DNA from: Microbacterium lushaniae | GTDB lineage: Bacteria > Actinomycetota > Actinomycetes > Actinomycetales > Microbacteriaceae | Direction: 5' to 3' | Assembly (NCBI RefSeq): GCF_008727775.1 | Contig: NZ_CP044232.1 | Location: forward strand, 3,534,001 to 3,598,000 | Length of the DNA: 64,000 nucleotides | In this document: positions 1-9,240 of the stretch, piece by piece | Position numbering within the stretch: position 1 is the stretch's first letter | Layout of the letters: each line of letters starts with the position of its first letter | The notes under the pieces: model-generated | Seen by the model: the letters and a program-made list of their open reading frames with translations, nothing else | Databases searched by the model: none | What the model was told of the DNA's origin: nothing | Position numbers and translations under genes: made by a program

Positions 1-163
1 CCTCGGTGCGCGACTTGAAGCCGGCGATGACCATCCACGCGAGCGGAAAGAGGGCCGCCAGGACGAAGACCGCCCCGATGATCGCTTTGCCGATCGCGAA
101 CAGCCACCACCGCGCGTCGCGGGTGACGTGACGCGTCGGGAGGGCAGGGGATGCGACGGCCAT
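1..163 (-). CDS. Sugar ABC transporter permease, MalG type (partial)
   Basis: Only the first 54 codons lie in the window; the gene runs off the left edge. A charged N-terminal tail is followed by a hydrophobic helix (about residues 24-46, ending FPLAWMVIAGFKS), the usual first membrane segment of the second permease of CUT1 carbohydrate importers. Its ATG overlaps the stop of the next gene by one base (TGATG on the minus strand), so the two permeases are translationally coupled. With the MalF-type permease and the binding protein it would form an importer in the cell membrane. The substrate cannot be read from this fragment. Confidence 0.88.
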   Translation of the reverse strand, partial: MAVASPALPTRHVTRDARWWLFAIGKAIIGAVFVLAALFPLAWMVIAGFKSRTE

Positions 164-1116
164 CAGTCGACCAGCCTCTCGGAGTTGACGAATCTGAAGA
201 CCAGCGCCGAGACCGACCCCAGCACCACGAACAGCAGCAGCGCTGCCGCGATGGAGTAGCCGACGTTGATGTCGTTGCGGAAGTGATTGAAGATGAACAG
301 GTTCGGCAGCGTCGTGGAATCCAGCGGCCCGCCGCCGGTCATCACGAGGGGCAGCTCGAACTGCTGGATGGCCGCGACGAATCCGGTGATCAGGAGATAC
401 AGCAGCACGTTCTTCATCTGCGGGATCGTGATGTACCGCGTCTTCTGCCACCAGTCGGCGCCCTCCATCGCCGCCGCCTCGTAGTACTCGGTCGGCACGT
501 CGACCATGGCCGCGACCATGATGAGCGAGGTCAGGCCCATCCCCAGCCAGATCGCGGGGATCGCGATGGCCAGGAGCGCCCACGCCGGGTCGCCGATCCA
601 CGCGATCGGGTCGATGCCGAACAGGGACAGCGTCGCGTTGAGCAGGCCGCCGGAGTAGTTGTAGATCAGCGCGAAGATGATCGAGGTGATGACCGCCGAG
701 ATGATCGTCGGGATGTAGATGCTCACCTTCAGCAGCCCGGCGAACCGGCGCGAGACGCTCACGACGAGGCTGGCGAAGAAGAACGCCAGGATGAGCATCG
801 GCGGGACGGTCATCGCGACGAACGCGAAGCCGCGGCCGATCGCTGCCCAGAACAGCCGGTCGCTCAGGACGTTGGTGAAGTTGCGCCAGCCGACGAATTC
901 GGGGTCTTTGTAGAAGCTCCAGTCCTGGAACGACAGGAACGTCGCATAGACCGCCGGCCACGCGACGAAGATCCCGAGCAGGACGACCGCCGGCAGGATG
1001 AGCAGATAGGCGATCCTGCTGTCCCGGTACTTCGTACGACTGCCGCCGTCCCGGGGTCGCCGCCCGGGCGTGATCATCGGCTCGGTCTCGGTCATCATCG
1101 TCTGCGTCGCGGTCAC
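163..1116 (-). CDS. Sugar ABC transporter permease, MalF type
   Basis: This 317-residue protein has six hydrophobic segments. The EAA cytoplasmic loop (EYYEAAAMEGADWWQKTRYITI, split around residues 200-222) contacts the ATPase in CUT1 sugar importers. I chose the GTG at 1116 because an AGGAGG motif stands six bases before it; an upstream GTG at 1137 is also open but has no such site. The gene lies 69 bp after the binding-protein gene and overlaps the second permease gene. No ATPase gene is visible here. Many actinobacterial CUT1 systems share one ATPase (MsiK/UgpC type) encoded elsewhere, which would explain its absence. Confidence 0.93.
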   Translation of the reverse strand: MTATQTMMTETEPMITPGRRPRDGGSRTKYRDSRIAYLLILPAVVLLGIFVAWPAVYATFLSFQDWSFYKDPEFVGWRNFTNVLSDRLFWAAIGRGFAFVAMTVPPMLILAFFFASLVVSVSRRFAGLLKVSIYIPTIISAVITSIIFALIYNYSGGLLNATLSLFGIDPIAWIGDPAWALLAIAIPAIWLGMGLTSLIMVAAMVDVPTEYYEAAAMEGADWWQKTRYITIPQMKNVLLYLLITGFVAAIQQFELPLVMTGGGPLDSTTLPNLFIFNHFRNDINVGYSIAAALLLFVVLGSVSALVFRFVNSERLVD

Positions 1117-1185
1117 GCTGCACCTCCTCGTGCTCACACCGGCGACCCGGGGGCCGATGCGTTCGGCCCCCGGGTCTGGGTGAGG

Positions 1186-2541
1186 TCAGTCCTTCGGCGC
1201 CTTGCTGGGCAGGTCGTCGCGCTGGATGACGGTCGAGATCGCATCGCTCGCGGTCTTGATCGCGTCATCCACCGATGCGGCACCCTTCATGGCCGACTCC
1301 ATCGCGGTGCCGACGGCCAGCGAGACGTCCCACGGGTAGGTGGGCTCGGGGATGGCCGTAGGTGCGATGTCGTTCACGATGACGCCCGACCACGGCGCAT
1401 CCGCCGCCGCCGGGTCGGCGGCCACGGCCTCCTGCACCGCGTCACGCACGGGGACCTTCGTGAACTGCGTATTGACGAAGAACGGCACGAGGTTCTCGGC
1501 GTCGCCACCGATGGCCCACTCGAGGAAGGCGCCGGCGGCTTCGGGGTTCTTGGACTTTGCGTCCACGACCCACTTGAAGTTGCCGAGGGTCGTCGCGGTG
1601 TCACCGGTCGCGGAGTCGGCGTTCGGGAAGGCGCCGATGCCGGTCGCACCGAGGAGGTCGGGGAAGTCCGAGCCGATCTCCGACATCATCCACGAGCCGG
1701 AGACCTTGAAGGCCACCTTCTCCTCGCCGAAGTCCTGGCCCTCGACGTAGGCGGCCAGGGCCTGCTTGGGCATGTAGCCCTCGTCCCACAGCGACTTGTA
1801 GCTGTTCATCAGCTCGCGGTACCCGTCGTCGTCGATGTCGGGCGCGCTCCAGTCGGAGGTGAGCGCCGTGTGACCGGCGAAGTTGTACTGCTGGCCGACG
1901 GTCGACCACGCGAAGGTCGGCGCGTCGCTGGCCGGCGAGATGCAGTACTGGCCGTCACCGAGGGTGGGCTGGATGGCCGCGCACATATCCAGCAGCTCGC
2001 TCCACGTCGTGGGCCCGGTCTCGGGATCGAGGCCCGCCGCGGAGAGCATGTCCTTGTTCCAGAACAGCACGGTCTGCGGCTCGAGCAGCAGCGGGTAGGC
2101 GTAGTAGGTGTCGCCGACCGCGGACACCGGCTTCGCAGCGTCGATGATCTCGCCGAGCGCCTCGTCGGAGACGATCCCGTTCAGCTCGTGCAGCTGCCCG
2201 GCGTTGACGGCGTCCTGGATCGCACCGGGGTGCGTGTACACGTCAGGTGCCTTGCCGGCAGCCTGAGCGGACTTCATCTTCTGGTCCCACGCGTCCGCCG
2301 GCACCTCCGTGGCGACGACCTTGATCTCATCCTGCGAGTCATTGAACTGCTTGACGATGTCGGCGTACCACTCGTTCTCCGCGGGGGTGAACGTGCGGTG
2401 CCAGAACTGAACCGTCGCGACACCGCCGTCGCCGCTGTCGCCGCCGCCGCTGGCTCCACACCCGGCCAGCAGTGCGCCGATGCCGAGAGCACTGATCGCA
2501 ATGACCGCGCCACGACGGCTGCGCGATGTCGTCCGCTTCAT
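1186..2541 (-). CDS. Extracellular sugar-binding lipoprotein (SBP family 1)
   Basis: The 451-residue product starts with basic residues, a hydrophobic stretch and a lipobox ending LLAGC (Cys28), so it should be a lipid-anchored periplasm-facing binding protein. The mature part has the family 1 solute-binding pattern: VQFWHRTF near the start, then PLLLEPQTVLFWNKDML, which is typical of oligosaccharide binders. It is the first gene of the importer operon and is followed by the two permeases. The ATG is preceded by GAGGAGGAAG. A LacI-type operator sits inside the promoter, so expression probably responds to a sugar. The substrate is not identifiable by eye. Confidence 0.93.
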   Translation of the reverse strand: MKRTTSRSRRGAVIAISALGIGALLAGCGASGGGDSGDGGVATVQFWHRTFTPAENEWYADIVKQFNDSQDEIKVVATEVPADAWDQKMKSAQAAGKAPDVYTHPGAIQDAVNAGQLHELNGIVSDEALGEIIDAAKPVSAVGDTYYAYPLLLEPQTVLFWNKDMLSAAGLDPETGPTTWSELLDMCAAIQPTLGDGQYCISPASDAPTFAWSTVGQQYNFAGHTALTSDWSAPDIDDDGYRELMNSYKSLWDEGYMPKQALAAYVEGQDFGEEKVAFKVSGSWMMSEIGSDFPDLLGATGIGAFPNADSATGDTATTLGNFKWVVDAKSKNPEAAGAFLEWAIGGDAENLVPFFVNTQFTKVPVRDAVQEAVAADPAAADAPWSGVIVNDIAPTAIPEPTYPWDVSLAVGTAMESAMKGAASVDDAIKTASDAISTVIQRDDLPSKAPKD

Positions 2542-2660
2542 GACTTCCTCCTCAGGAGCCGACTCGTCGATGAGTCATTCGCTGTATCCGACCTCCGTGG
2601 TCGGTCTTGGTGCCGAGCAATCGCCGGTTCGGAGCCGGACGTCATGCGCTCGTCGGGGCC

Positions 2661-2689
2661 ACACTAGACGAAATCGATTTCATCTGCAA
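2661..2689 (-). promoter_or_regulatory. Sugar-operon promoter with LacI-type operator in the spacer
   Basis: On the minus strand the -35 is TTGCAG (2684-2689) and the -10 is TAGTGT (2661-2666), 17 bp apart. The perfect palindrome GAAATCGATTTC (2670-2681) fills the spacer, so a bound repressor would block RNA polymerase. The form fits LacI-family operators; no LacI-type gene is in the window. Apart from this and the second operator, the stretch 2542-2855 holds nothing else that I can identify. Confidence 0.75.
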
Positions 2690-2797
2690 TCCATCAGAGC
2701 ATGACGATCGATCGGGCGTCCTGTCGGCCCTGGCGGTCGCCCCGCGGCCCCTCATCGGCGCAACGGCCGCACGAAACGGGAATTCGACGACGGGAGA

Positions 2798-2809
2798 GAA
2801 ATCGATTTC
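2798..2809. promoter_or_regulatory. Second copy of the LacI-type operator
   Basis: GAAATCGATTTC occurs again, identical over 12 bases, with its centre 128 bp upstream of the first copy and outside the promoter. Paired operators at such a distance are known to support repressor looping; that role here is inferred. Confidence 0.65.
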
Positions 2810-2855
2810 AGCATCCGCGCTCGGAGAATCGCCGCGATCACCGCCGCGTGGCGGC

Positions 2856-3314
2856 TCAGTCCTCGTCGTCCCGAGGGGGCTGCGGCAGCTGGTGCCGGGG
2901 ACGCCAGAGCACGACGTCGGTCGCGCGCCGCACGCGCACGCCGTGGCGAAGCGGCACGACGGCGCCGGTCGCCCCGGCCGCGAACACGCGGGCACCCGGA
3001 CGCGACTCGCGTTCGTTCATGAGCTGTCGTTCGAGCTCCGACACTCGACGGGACAGGGAATGCACCTGTTCCTCGAGCGCGAGGAGGCGCGCGATCGCCG
3101 GAAGGCTCATGCCCTCGCCGGACAGGCGCGCGACTTCGCGCAACTGCTGGACGTGGCGCGCCGAGTAGCGGCGCGAGCCGCCCTGAGTGCGGGCGGGGAC
3201 GACCAGGCCGATGCGGTCGTACTGCCGCAGTGTCTGGGGGTGCATGTTGGACAGCTCGGCTGCCACCGCGATCGCGAATATCGGCGCATCCTCGTCGATC
3301 TCGTGCTCAGCCAT
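2856..3314 (-). CDS. hspR: HspR, MerR-type heat-shock repressor
   Basis: A protein of about 152 residues. It has the MerR-type winged helix (HPQTLRQYDRIGLVVPAR and GGSRRYS near the start) followed by a coiled-coil helix with LLALEEQVHSLSRRVSELE. HspR represses the dnaK operon by binding HAIR sites and uses DnaK as co-repressor. I start at the ATG at 3314 because GGGGGTGAG precedes it; a GTG at 3323 lies inside that site. It is the last gene of dnaK-grpE-dnaJ-hspR, as in Streptomyces and Mycobacterium, and two HAIR sites flank the dnaK promoter. The C-terminal tail is acidic (PRDDED). Confidence 0.93.
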   Translation of the reverse strand: MAEHEIDEDAPIFAIAVAAELSNMHPQTLRQYDRIGLVVPARTQGGSRRYSARHVQQLREVARLSGEGMSLPAIARLLALEEQVHSLSRRVSELERQLMNERESRPGARVFAAGATGAVVPLRHGVRVRRATDVVLWRPRHQLPQPPRDDED

Positions 3315-3334
3315 TGTTCTCACCCCCGTACGAA

Positions 3335-3402
3335 ATCAGGAGATTCGCCGAGTTCAGGACGCGCCATGCGGCATCTGTCCTGAATTGGGCGAATCTCCTG
3401 AT
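3335..3402. repeat. Long inverted repeat between dnaJ and hspR
   Basis: Two 26-base arms (3335-3360 and 3377-3402) are reverse complements with two mismatches, separated by 16 bases. The arms contain TCAGGAGATTCGCC. A related but less perfect inverted repeat lies at 58522-58597. It could be a REP-like element or an RNA stem that lowers hspR expression relative to dnaJ; neither is shown. Confidence 0.7.
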
Positions 3403-3412
3403 CTCGGTCATC

Positions 3413-4405
3413 TCAGCCCCGCGCCTTGGACATGAGGTCGGCGCGCGGATTCTCCTTCGGTTCGAGCTCCGAGAACTTCTCCAGCGCCTCGCGGGCGGCG
3501 CCGTCAAGATGCGACGGCACGACGACCTGCACTTCGGCCAGGAGGTCTCCGGTGCCCTTGGCGGTCTGCACTCCACGACCCTTCACGCGCAGCACGCGCC
3601 CGGATGGCGTACCCGGTGCCACACGCAGCTTCACCGGGTCACCGCCCAGGGTGGGCACCTCGATGGTGGCCCCGAGGGCCGCCTCCGTGAAGGTCACGGG
3701 TACCGTCACCCGAAGGTTCAGGCCCTCTCGCGTGAAGACCGGATGCGGCCGCACCGCCACCTGCACGACGATGTCGCCCGGCTCGCCGCCGTCCGGAGAG
3801 GGGCGGCCTCGTCCGCGCAGCCGGATCTTCTGGCCGTCGGACACGCCGGCGGGGATCTTCACCTTGAACGGCTTGCCGTCCTCGCCCTGCAGCGAGATCG
3901 TCTCGCCCTTGGTGGCCGTGACGAAGTCGATCGTGGTGCGCGCGGTCACGTCCGTGCCGCGCTGCGGGCCACCGAAGCCGCGGAAGCCGCCGCTCGGCTG
4001 ACCGAAGCGACCCGAGCCGAAGTTCGCGCCGCCCTGGTCGAACATCGTGAAGAAGTCGTCGAATCCCGCCTCGGTGTTCCGGGCGCGAGCGCCCCGGCCC
4101 TGCCCGAACATGCTGAAGACGTCTTCGAAGCCGCCGGCGTCGGAGCCGCCCGCCGTGAAGCGGGCACCGGAGCCCATGGCGCGGATCTGGTCGTACTCCG
4201 CGCGCTGCTCGGGATCGCTCAGCACGGCGTAAGCCTCGCTGACCTCCTTGAACATCGCCTCGGCCTTGGCGTCGCCGGGGTTGGAGTCCGGGTGGTACTT
4301 GCGGGCGAGCTTGCGGTAGGTCTTCTTCAAGTCGGCTTCGCTGACGTCCTTACCGACACCGAGCACCTTGTAGAAGTCCTTGTCGAACCAGTCCTGACTG
4401 GCCAT
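3413..4405 (-). CDS. dnaJ: DnaJ-type co-chaperone without zinc finger
   Basis: The 330-residue J protein has an N-terminal J domain with HPD (YHPDSN, near residue 37-43), a Gly/Phe-rich linker with FGQPSGGFRGFGG, and the two C-terminal substrate-binding beta domains. The CxxCxGxG zinc repeats of full DnaJ (about 375 residues) are absent, so it is a type II, CbpA-like protein. It stimulates DnaK ATPase activity and delivers substrates. The gene starts 5 bp after grpE and sits in the HspR-controlled operon. The position supports the dnaJ role; another zinc-type DnaJ may exist elsewhere. Confidence 0.93.
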   Translation of the reverse strand: MASQDWFDKDFYKVLGVGKDVSEADLKKTYRKLARKYHPDSNPGDAKAEAMFKEVSEAYAVLSDPEQRAEYDQIRAMGSGARFTAGGSDAGGFEDVFSMFGQGRGARARNTEAGFDDFFTMFDQGGANFGSGRFGQPSGGFRGFGGPQRGTDVTARTTIDFVTATKGETISLQGEDGKPFKVKIPAGVSDGQKIRLRGRGRPSPDGGEPGDIVVQVAVRPHPVFTREGLNLRVTVPVTFTEAALGATIEVPTLGGDPVKLRVAPGTPSGRVLRVKGRGVQTAKGTGDLLAEVQVVVPSHLDGAAREALEKFSELEPKENPRADLMSKARG

Positions 4406-4410
4406 GCGTG

Positions 4411-5073
4411 TTAGTCCCCTGAGCTGGTCGAAGGATCAGCCGCGACGGCGACGACGACCTTGGCCGGTCGAAGCTCCACCGAGCCCAGGCGATACCCGAC
4501 CTCCACGACCTCGAGGATGGTGGGCTCGGAGGCGCCCGGGGTCGGTGCCTGGAAGATCGCCTCGTGCTGCTGCGGGTCGAACGGCTCGCCGGCCTTCCCG
4601 TAGGCCACCACGCCCAGGCGCTCGGCCACGGCGCGCACCTTGTCGCCGATCGCGGCGAACGGCGTCCCGGGCAGGAGGTCGCCGTGCTGAGCGGCACGGT
4701 CCAGGTCGTCGAGCACCGGCAGAAGCCCCTTGGCGGCCTCGCCCTGCGCGCGCTCGATCTCGCGTTCGCGCTGCTCTTCGGTGCGCCGCCGGTAGTTGGC
4801 GTACTCCGCCTGCAGGCGCTTGAGGTCGGTCACGAGGGCCGACTCGAGCTCTTCGGCACGCTCCGAGGGGGAGCGCAGGTCCTCTGCAGCGGCATCGGCC
4901 GTCTGCTCGGTTCCCAGGATGTCGTCGATGGTCAGGTCGTCCTGTGCGCCGGCCTCGCCCGACGGCGCGGGGCCGGATGCATCGGCATCCGACCCCGTCG
5001 TCTCGTCAGGAGCGGCGCCCTGGCCCCGTGCGTCTTCCGGCTCGGGAAACGTTGCGTCGTCCTTGTTCGTCAT
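4411..5073 (-). CDS. grpE: GrpE nucleotide-exchange factor
   Basis: This 220-residue protein has an acidic, low-complexity N terminus, a long helix (LVTDLKRLQAEYANYRRRTEEQ) that forms the GrpE dimer stalk, and the C-terminal beta domain containing FDPQQHEAIFQAP, a strong GrpE signature. It releases ADP from DnaK. It lies 9 bp after dnaK and 5 bp before dnaJ, so it is clearly in one operon with them. Confidence 0.96.
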   Translation of the reverse strand: MTNKDDATFPEPEDARGQGAAPDETTGSDADASGPAPSGEAGAQDDLTIDDILGTEQTADAAAEDLRSPSERAEELESALVTDLKRLQAEYANYRRRTEEQREREIERAQGEAAKGLLPVLDDLDRAAQHGDLLPGTPFAAIGDKVRAVAERLGVVAYGKAGEPFDPQQHEAIFQAPTPGASEPTILEVVEVGYRLGSVELRPAKVVVAVAADPSTSSGD

Positions 5074-5082
5074 GATCCCTGC

Positions 5083-7017
<1,935 letters not shown>

Positions 7018-7021
7018 TCAG

Positions 7022-7042
7022 GTTGAGCCGCGATGACTCAAC
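7022..7042. promoter_or_regulatory. HAIR operator 1 (HspR site)
   Basis: The site reads GTTGAGC, seven bases, ACTCAAC, matching the HspR-associated inverted repeat CTTGAGT-N7-ACTCAAG at most positions. It overlaps the -10 box of the dnaK promoter, where HspR would block transcription. Confidence 0.8.
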
Positions 7043-7069
7043 GCTAACTCCGGGGCCTTGTTGTGTCAA
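7041..7069 (-). promoter_or_regulatory. dnaK operon promoter
   Basis: On the minus strand TTGACA (7064-7069) is followed after 17 bp by TAGCGT (7041-7046). This matches the housekeeping-type promoter found before dnaK in other actinobacteria. HAIR sites lie on both sides. Confidence 0.78.
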
Positions 7070-7074
7070 GTGAA

Positions 7075-7095
7075 CTTGATATGTCCCGGCTCAAG
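7075..7095. promoter_or_regulatory. HAIR operator 2 (HspR site)
   Basis: CTTGATA, seven bases, GCTCAAG has the 7-7-7 spacing of HAIR with two to three departures from consensus. It lies just upstream of the -35 box. Two spaced HAIRs at dnaK are also known in Streptomyces. It lies within the start region of the divergent MFS gene leader. Confidence 0.65.
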
Positions 7096-7212
7096 TTTTC
7101 GTCCGCGGGGCGTTCCACCACCGCGGCGCGGCGGGCGATTAGCCTGGGGATGCGGCATGGGAGCCGTCGCCTTCCCCCGGTCGGCAACCGGATGTTCACC
7201 GAAGGGCCCACC

Positions 7213-8529
7213 GTGGCAGACATGTCCTCTTCTCCTGTCACGGAATCCGTCGCCGCGCACCCCGGCGGCACACGCCGCGCCGTGGTGGCCTGGGGCCTGT
7301 GGGACTGGGGCTCCGCGGCATTCAACGCCGTCGTGACGACCTTCGTGTTCACCGTCTACCTCACCGGGGAGCGCTTCGGGCCCTCGGGCGAGGTGGAGGC
7401 GCAGCTCGGATGGGCTCTCGCGGCCGCCGGGGTGCTCGTGGCGATCCTCGCACCCGTCACCGGCCAGCGCTCCGACACCTCGGGGCGTCGGAAGCTCTGG
7501 CTGGCCGTGAACACGTACGTGGTGGTGGCGCTGACCGCCGCCATGGCGTTCGTCGCGCCCGATCCGTCCTTCCTGTGGCTCGGACTGTTCCTCGTCGCAG
7601 CGGGCAACGTCTTCTTCGAGTTCGCCGGCGTCAACTACAACGCGATGCTCTCCCAGGTGTCCACCCCCCGCTCGATCGGGCGGGTCAGCGGCTTCGGATG
7701 GGGCATGGGCTACCTCGGCGGCATCGTGCTGCTGCTGATCGTGTACCTCGGCTTCATCCAGGGACTGTTCGGCATCCCCGACGTGGACGGGTGGCCCGTG
7801 CGGCTGGCCATGCTCGCCTCAGCGGCCTGGTTCGGGATCTTCGCACTGCCGGTACTGTTCGCCGTGCCGGAGTACCGCGGGGCGGGCCTCCGACGCGAGA
7901 AGGTCGGGTTCTTCGCGTCTTACGCGCGGCTCGGCCGCGACATCGCCCGGCTGTGGCGCGAGTCGCGGCACACCGTGTGGTTCCTCCTCGCCAGCGCCGT
8001 CTTCCGCGACGGGCTGGCCGGGGTGTTCACGTTCGGCGGCGTGATCGCCGCATCCGTGTTCGGCTTCTCCCCCGGTGACGTGATCCTCTTCGCCATCGCC
8101 GCCAACGTCGTCGCCGGCATCTCCACGATCGCCGTCGGAGCCCTGGATGATCGCCTCGGCCCCAAGCCCGTCATCGTGACGGCCCTCATCGGCCTGCTCG
8201 TGTCGGGGATGCTGGTCTTCCTCCTCCACGACGGCGGGCAGATCGTGTTCTGGACCGCGGGGCTGGCGCTGTGCCTGTTCGTCGGACCGGCCCAGTCGGC
8301 CTCACGCACGTTCCTCGCCCGCATCATCCCGCCGGGGCGGGAGGGCGAGGTGTTCGGCCTCTACGCGACGACCGGGCGGGCGGTGTCGTTCCTCGCCCCG
8401 ACCCTGTTCGCGGTCTTCATCTCGATCTTCGGCGCCCCCTACTTCGGCATCCTGGGCATCATGGTCGTGCTGGCCGCGGGCCTCCTGCTCCTCCTCCCCG
8501 TGCGCGCCCGCCAGGACGTCCTCACCTGA
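7213..8529 (+). CDS. MFS transporter, UMF1/Atg22-like
   Basis: The 438-residue membrane protein has about 12 hydrophobic helices. The opening VAWGLWDWGSAAFNAVVTTF is the hallmark of the UMF1 (Atg22-like) branch of the major facilitator superfamily. TGQRSDTSGRRKLW is the cytoplasmic loop 2-3 motif. Bacterial members are putative exporters with unknown substrates. I chose the GTG at 7213, which has GAAGGG six bases upstream; ATGs at 7192 and 7222 are in frame. The gene diverges from dnaK and ends 48 bp from the convergent MarR gene. Confidence 0.88.
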   Translation: MADMSSSPVTESVAAHPGGTRRAVVAWGLWDWGSAAFNAVVTTFVFTVYLTGERFGPSGEVEAQLGWALAAAGVLVAILAPVTGQRSDTSGRRKLWLAVNTYVVVALTAAMAFVAPDPSFLWLGLFLVAAGNVFFEFAGVNYNAMLSQVSTPRSIGRVSGFGWGMGYLGGIVLLLIVYLGFIQGLFGIPDVDGWPVRLAMLASAAWFGIFALPVLFAVPEYRGAGLRREKVGFFASYARLGRDIARLWRESRHTVWFLLASAVFRDGLAGVFTFGGVIAASVFGFSPGDVILFAIAANVVAGISTIAVGALDDRLGPKPVIVTALIGLLVSGMLVFLLHDGGQIVFWTAGLALCLFVGPAQSASRTFLARIIPPGREGEVFGLYATTGRAVSFLAPTLFAVFISIFGAPYFGILGIMVVLAAGLLLLLPVRARQDVLT

Positions 8530-8577
8530 CCCGGGCGGTGCCGGCTACGGCGGCGGGCGGTGCCGCGACGGCGCTGG

Positions 8578-9123
8578 TCAGCGGGTGGGCCAGGCGTCGG
8601 CGAGCTTGGCGAGCAGCCGCGCGAGCTCTGACCGCTCCTGGTCGCTGAAGCCCTCGAGGGCCGCGCGGACGGCGTCGCGCCGCTCCCCGCGCACGCTGCG
8701 CACGAGCGCCTCGCCGGCATCCGTGAGCGCCACGCGCGCACGGCGGGCGTCGGCGGGATCGGGCTCGCGGCGGGCGAGTCCGAGGTCGACGGCCTGCTGG
8801 ATGAGGCGTGACGCTCGCGGCTGATCGACGCCGATCGCCTCCGCCGCCTCGCTCACGCTCAGGGGGTGGGATGCGGCGGCCACGGCATCCAGCAGCCGCA
8901 TGCGCGCGGGCGCCCCCATCCGCCCGGGTCCGCCCGCCCACGGTGGGCCGCCGCGCCCGCCCGCCCACGGCGGCGCGCCGCGTCCGCCCGGATGGATCCC
9001 TCCGTGCGGCTGGTGTCGGAGATGCGGCTCACGGCCCGGCTCGCCCTGCGGCCATGGTCCGCGTCCGGCCCGGAGGCGGGCGAGAGCGGCGGCGATGTCG
9101 TCAGCCGGATCAACGGAAGTCAC
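8578..9123 (-). CDS. MarR-family regulator with glycine-rich N terminus
   Basis: A 181-residue protein. Residues 1-75 are rich in Gly, Pro and Arg. The remainder is a MarR winged helix (LSVSEAAEAIGVDQPRASR for the recognition helix, then ADARRARVALTDAGEALV for the wing). MarR proteins usually repress a divergent gene, and the divergent neighbour at 9241 is itself a winged-helix protein with a Gly-rich tail. The shared spacer holds repeated ATGTCA-type half-sites. The N-terminal tail is unusual for MarR and may vary in length if a later start is used. Confidence 0.8.
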   Translation of the reverse strand: MTSVDPADDIAAALARLRAGRGPWPQGEPGREPHLRHQPHGGIHPGGRGAPPWAGGRGGPPWAGGPGRMGAPARMRLLDAVAAASHPLSVSEAAEAIGVDQPRASRLIQQAVDLGLARREPDPADARRARVALTDAGEALVRSVRGERRDAVRAALEGFSDQERSELARLLAKLADAWPTR

Positions 9124-9133
9124 AAGGACAATT

Positions 9134-9200
9134 TACATGCCACTTGACATGTGTCGGAATCGCATGTCAGAGTACATGCACTTGCTTGTCACATGACATG
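9134..9200. promoter_or_regulatory. Divergent regulatory region with repeated ATGTCA half-sites
   Basis: The spacer between the two winged-helix genes repeats TACATGCCACTTGACATG (9134-9151) and TACATGCACTTG (9173-9184), and carries further ATGTCA and TGACATG half-sites up to 9200. Such dyads suit MarR dimers and suggest auto- and cross-regulation. Exact binding sites are inferred. Confidence 0.55.
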
Positions 9201-9240
9201 CGTTACGCGGCCTCACGGCCACCCTCGAAAGGACACCCCC

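Noticed and set aside
151..2667. Long plus-strand frame over the sugar operon
   Set aside because: Its product is Arg/Asp/Gly-rich low complexity, and it mirrors the real minus-strand permease and binding-protein genes. It is a GC-composition shadow.
9151..9240. Earlier start for the winged-helix gene at 9151
   Set aside because: The extra 30 residues cover the regulatory dyads and lack a ribosome-binding site; the ATG at 9241 has GAAAGGA in front.
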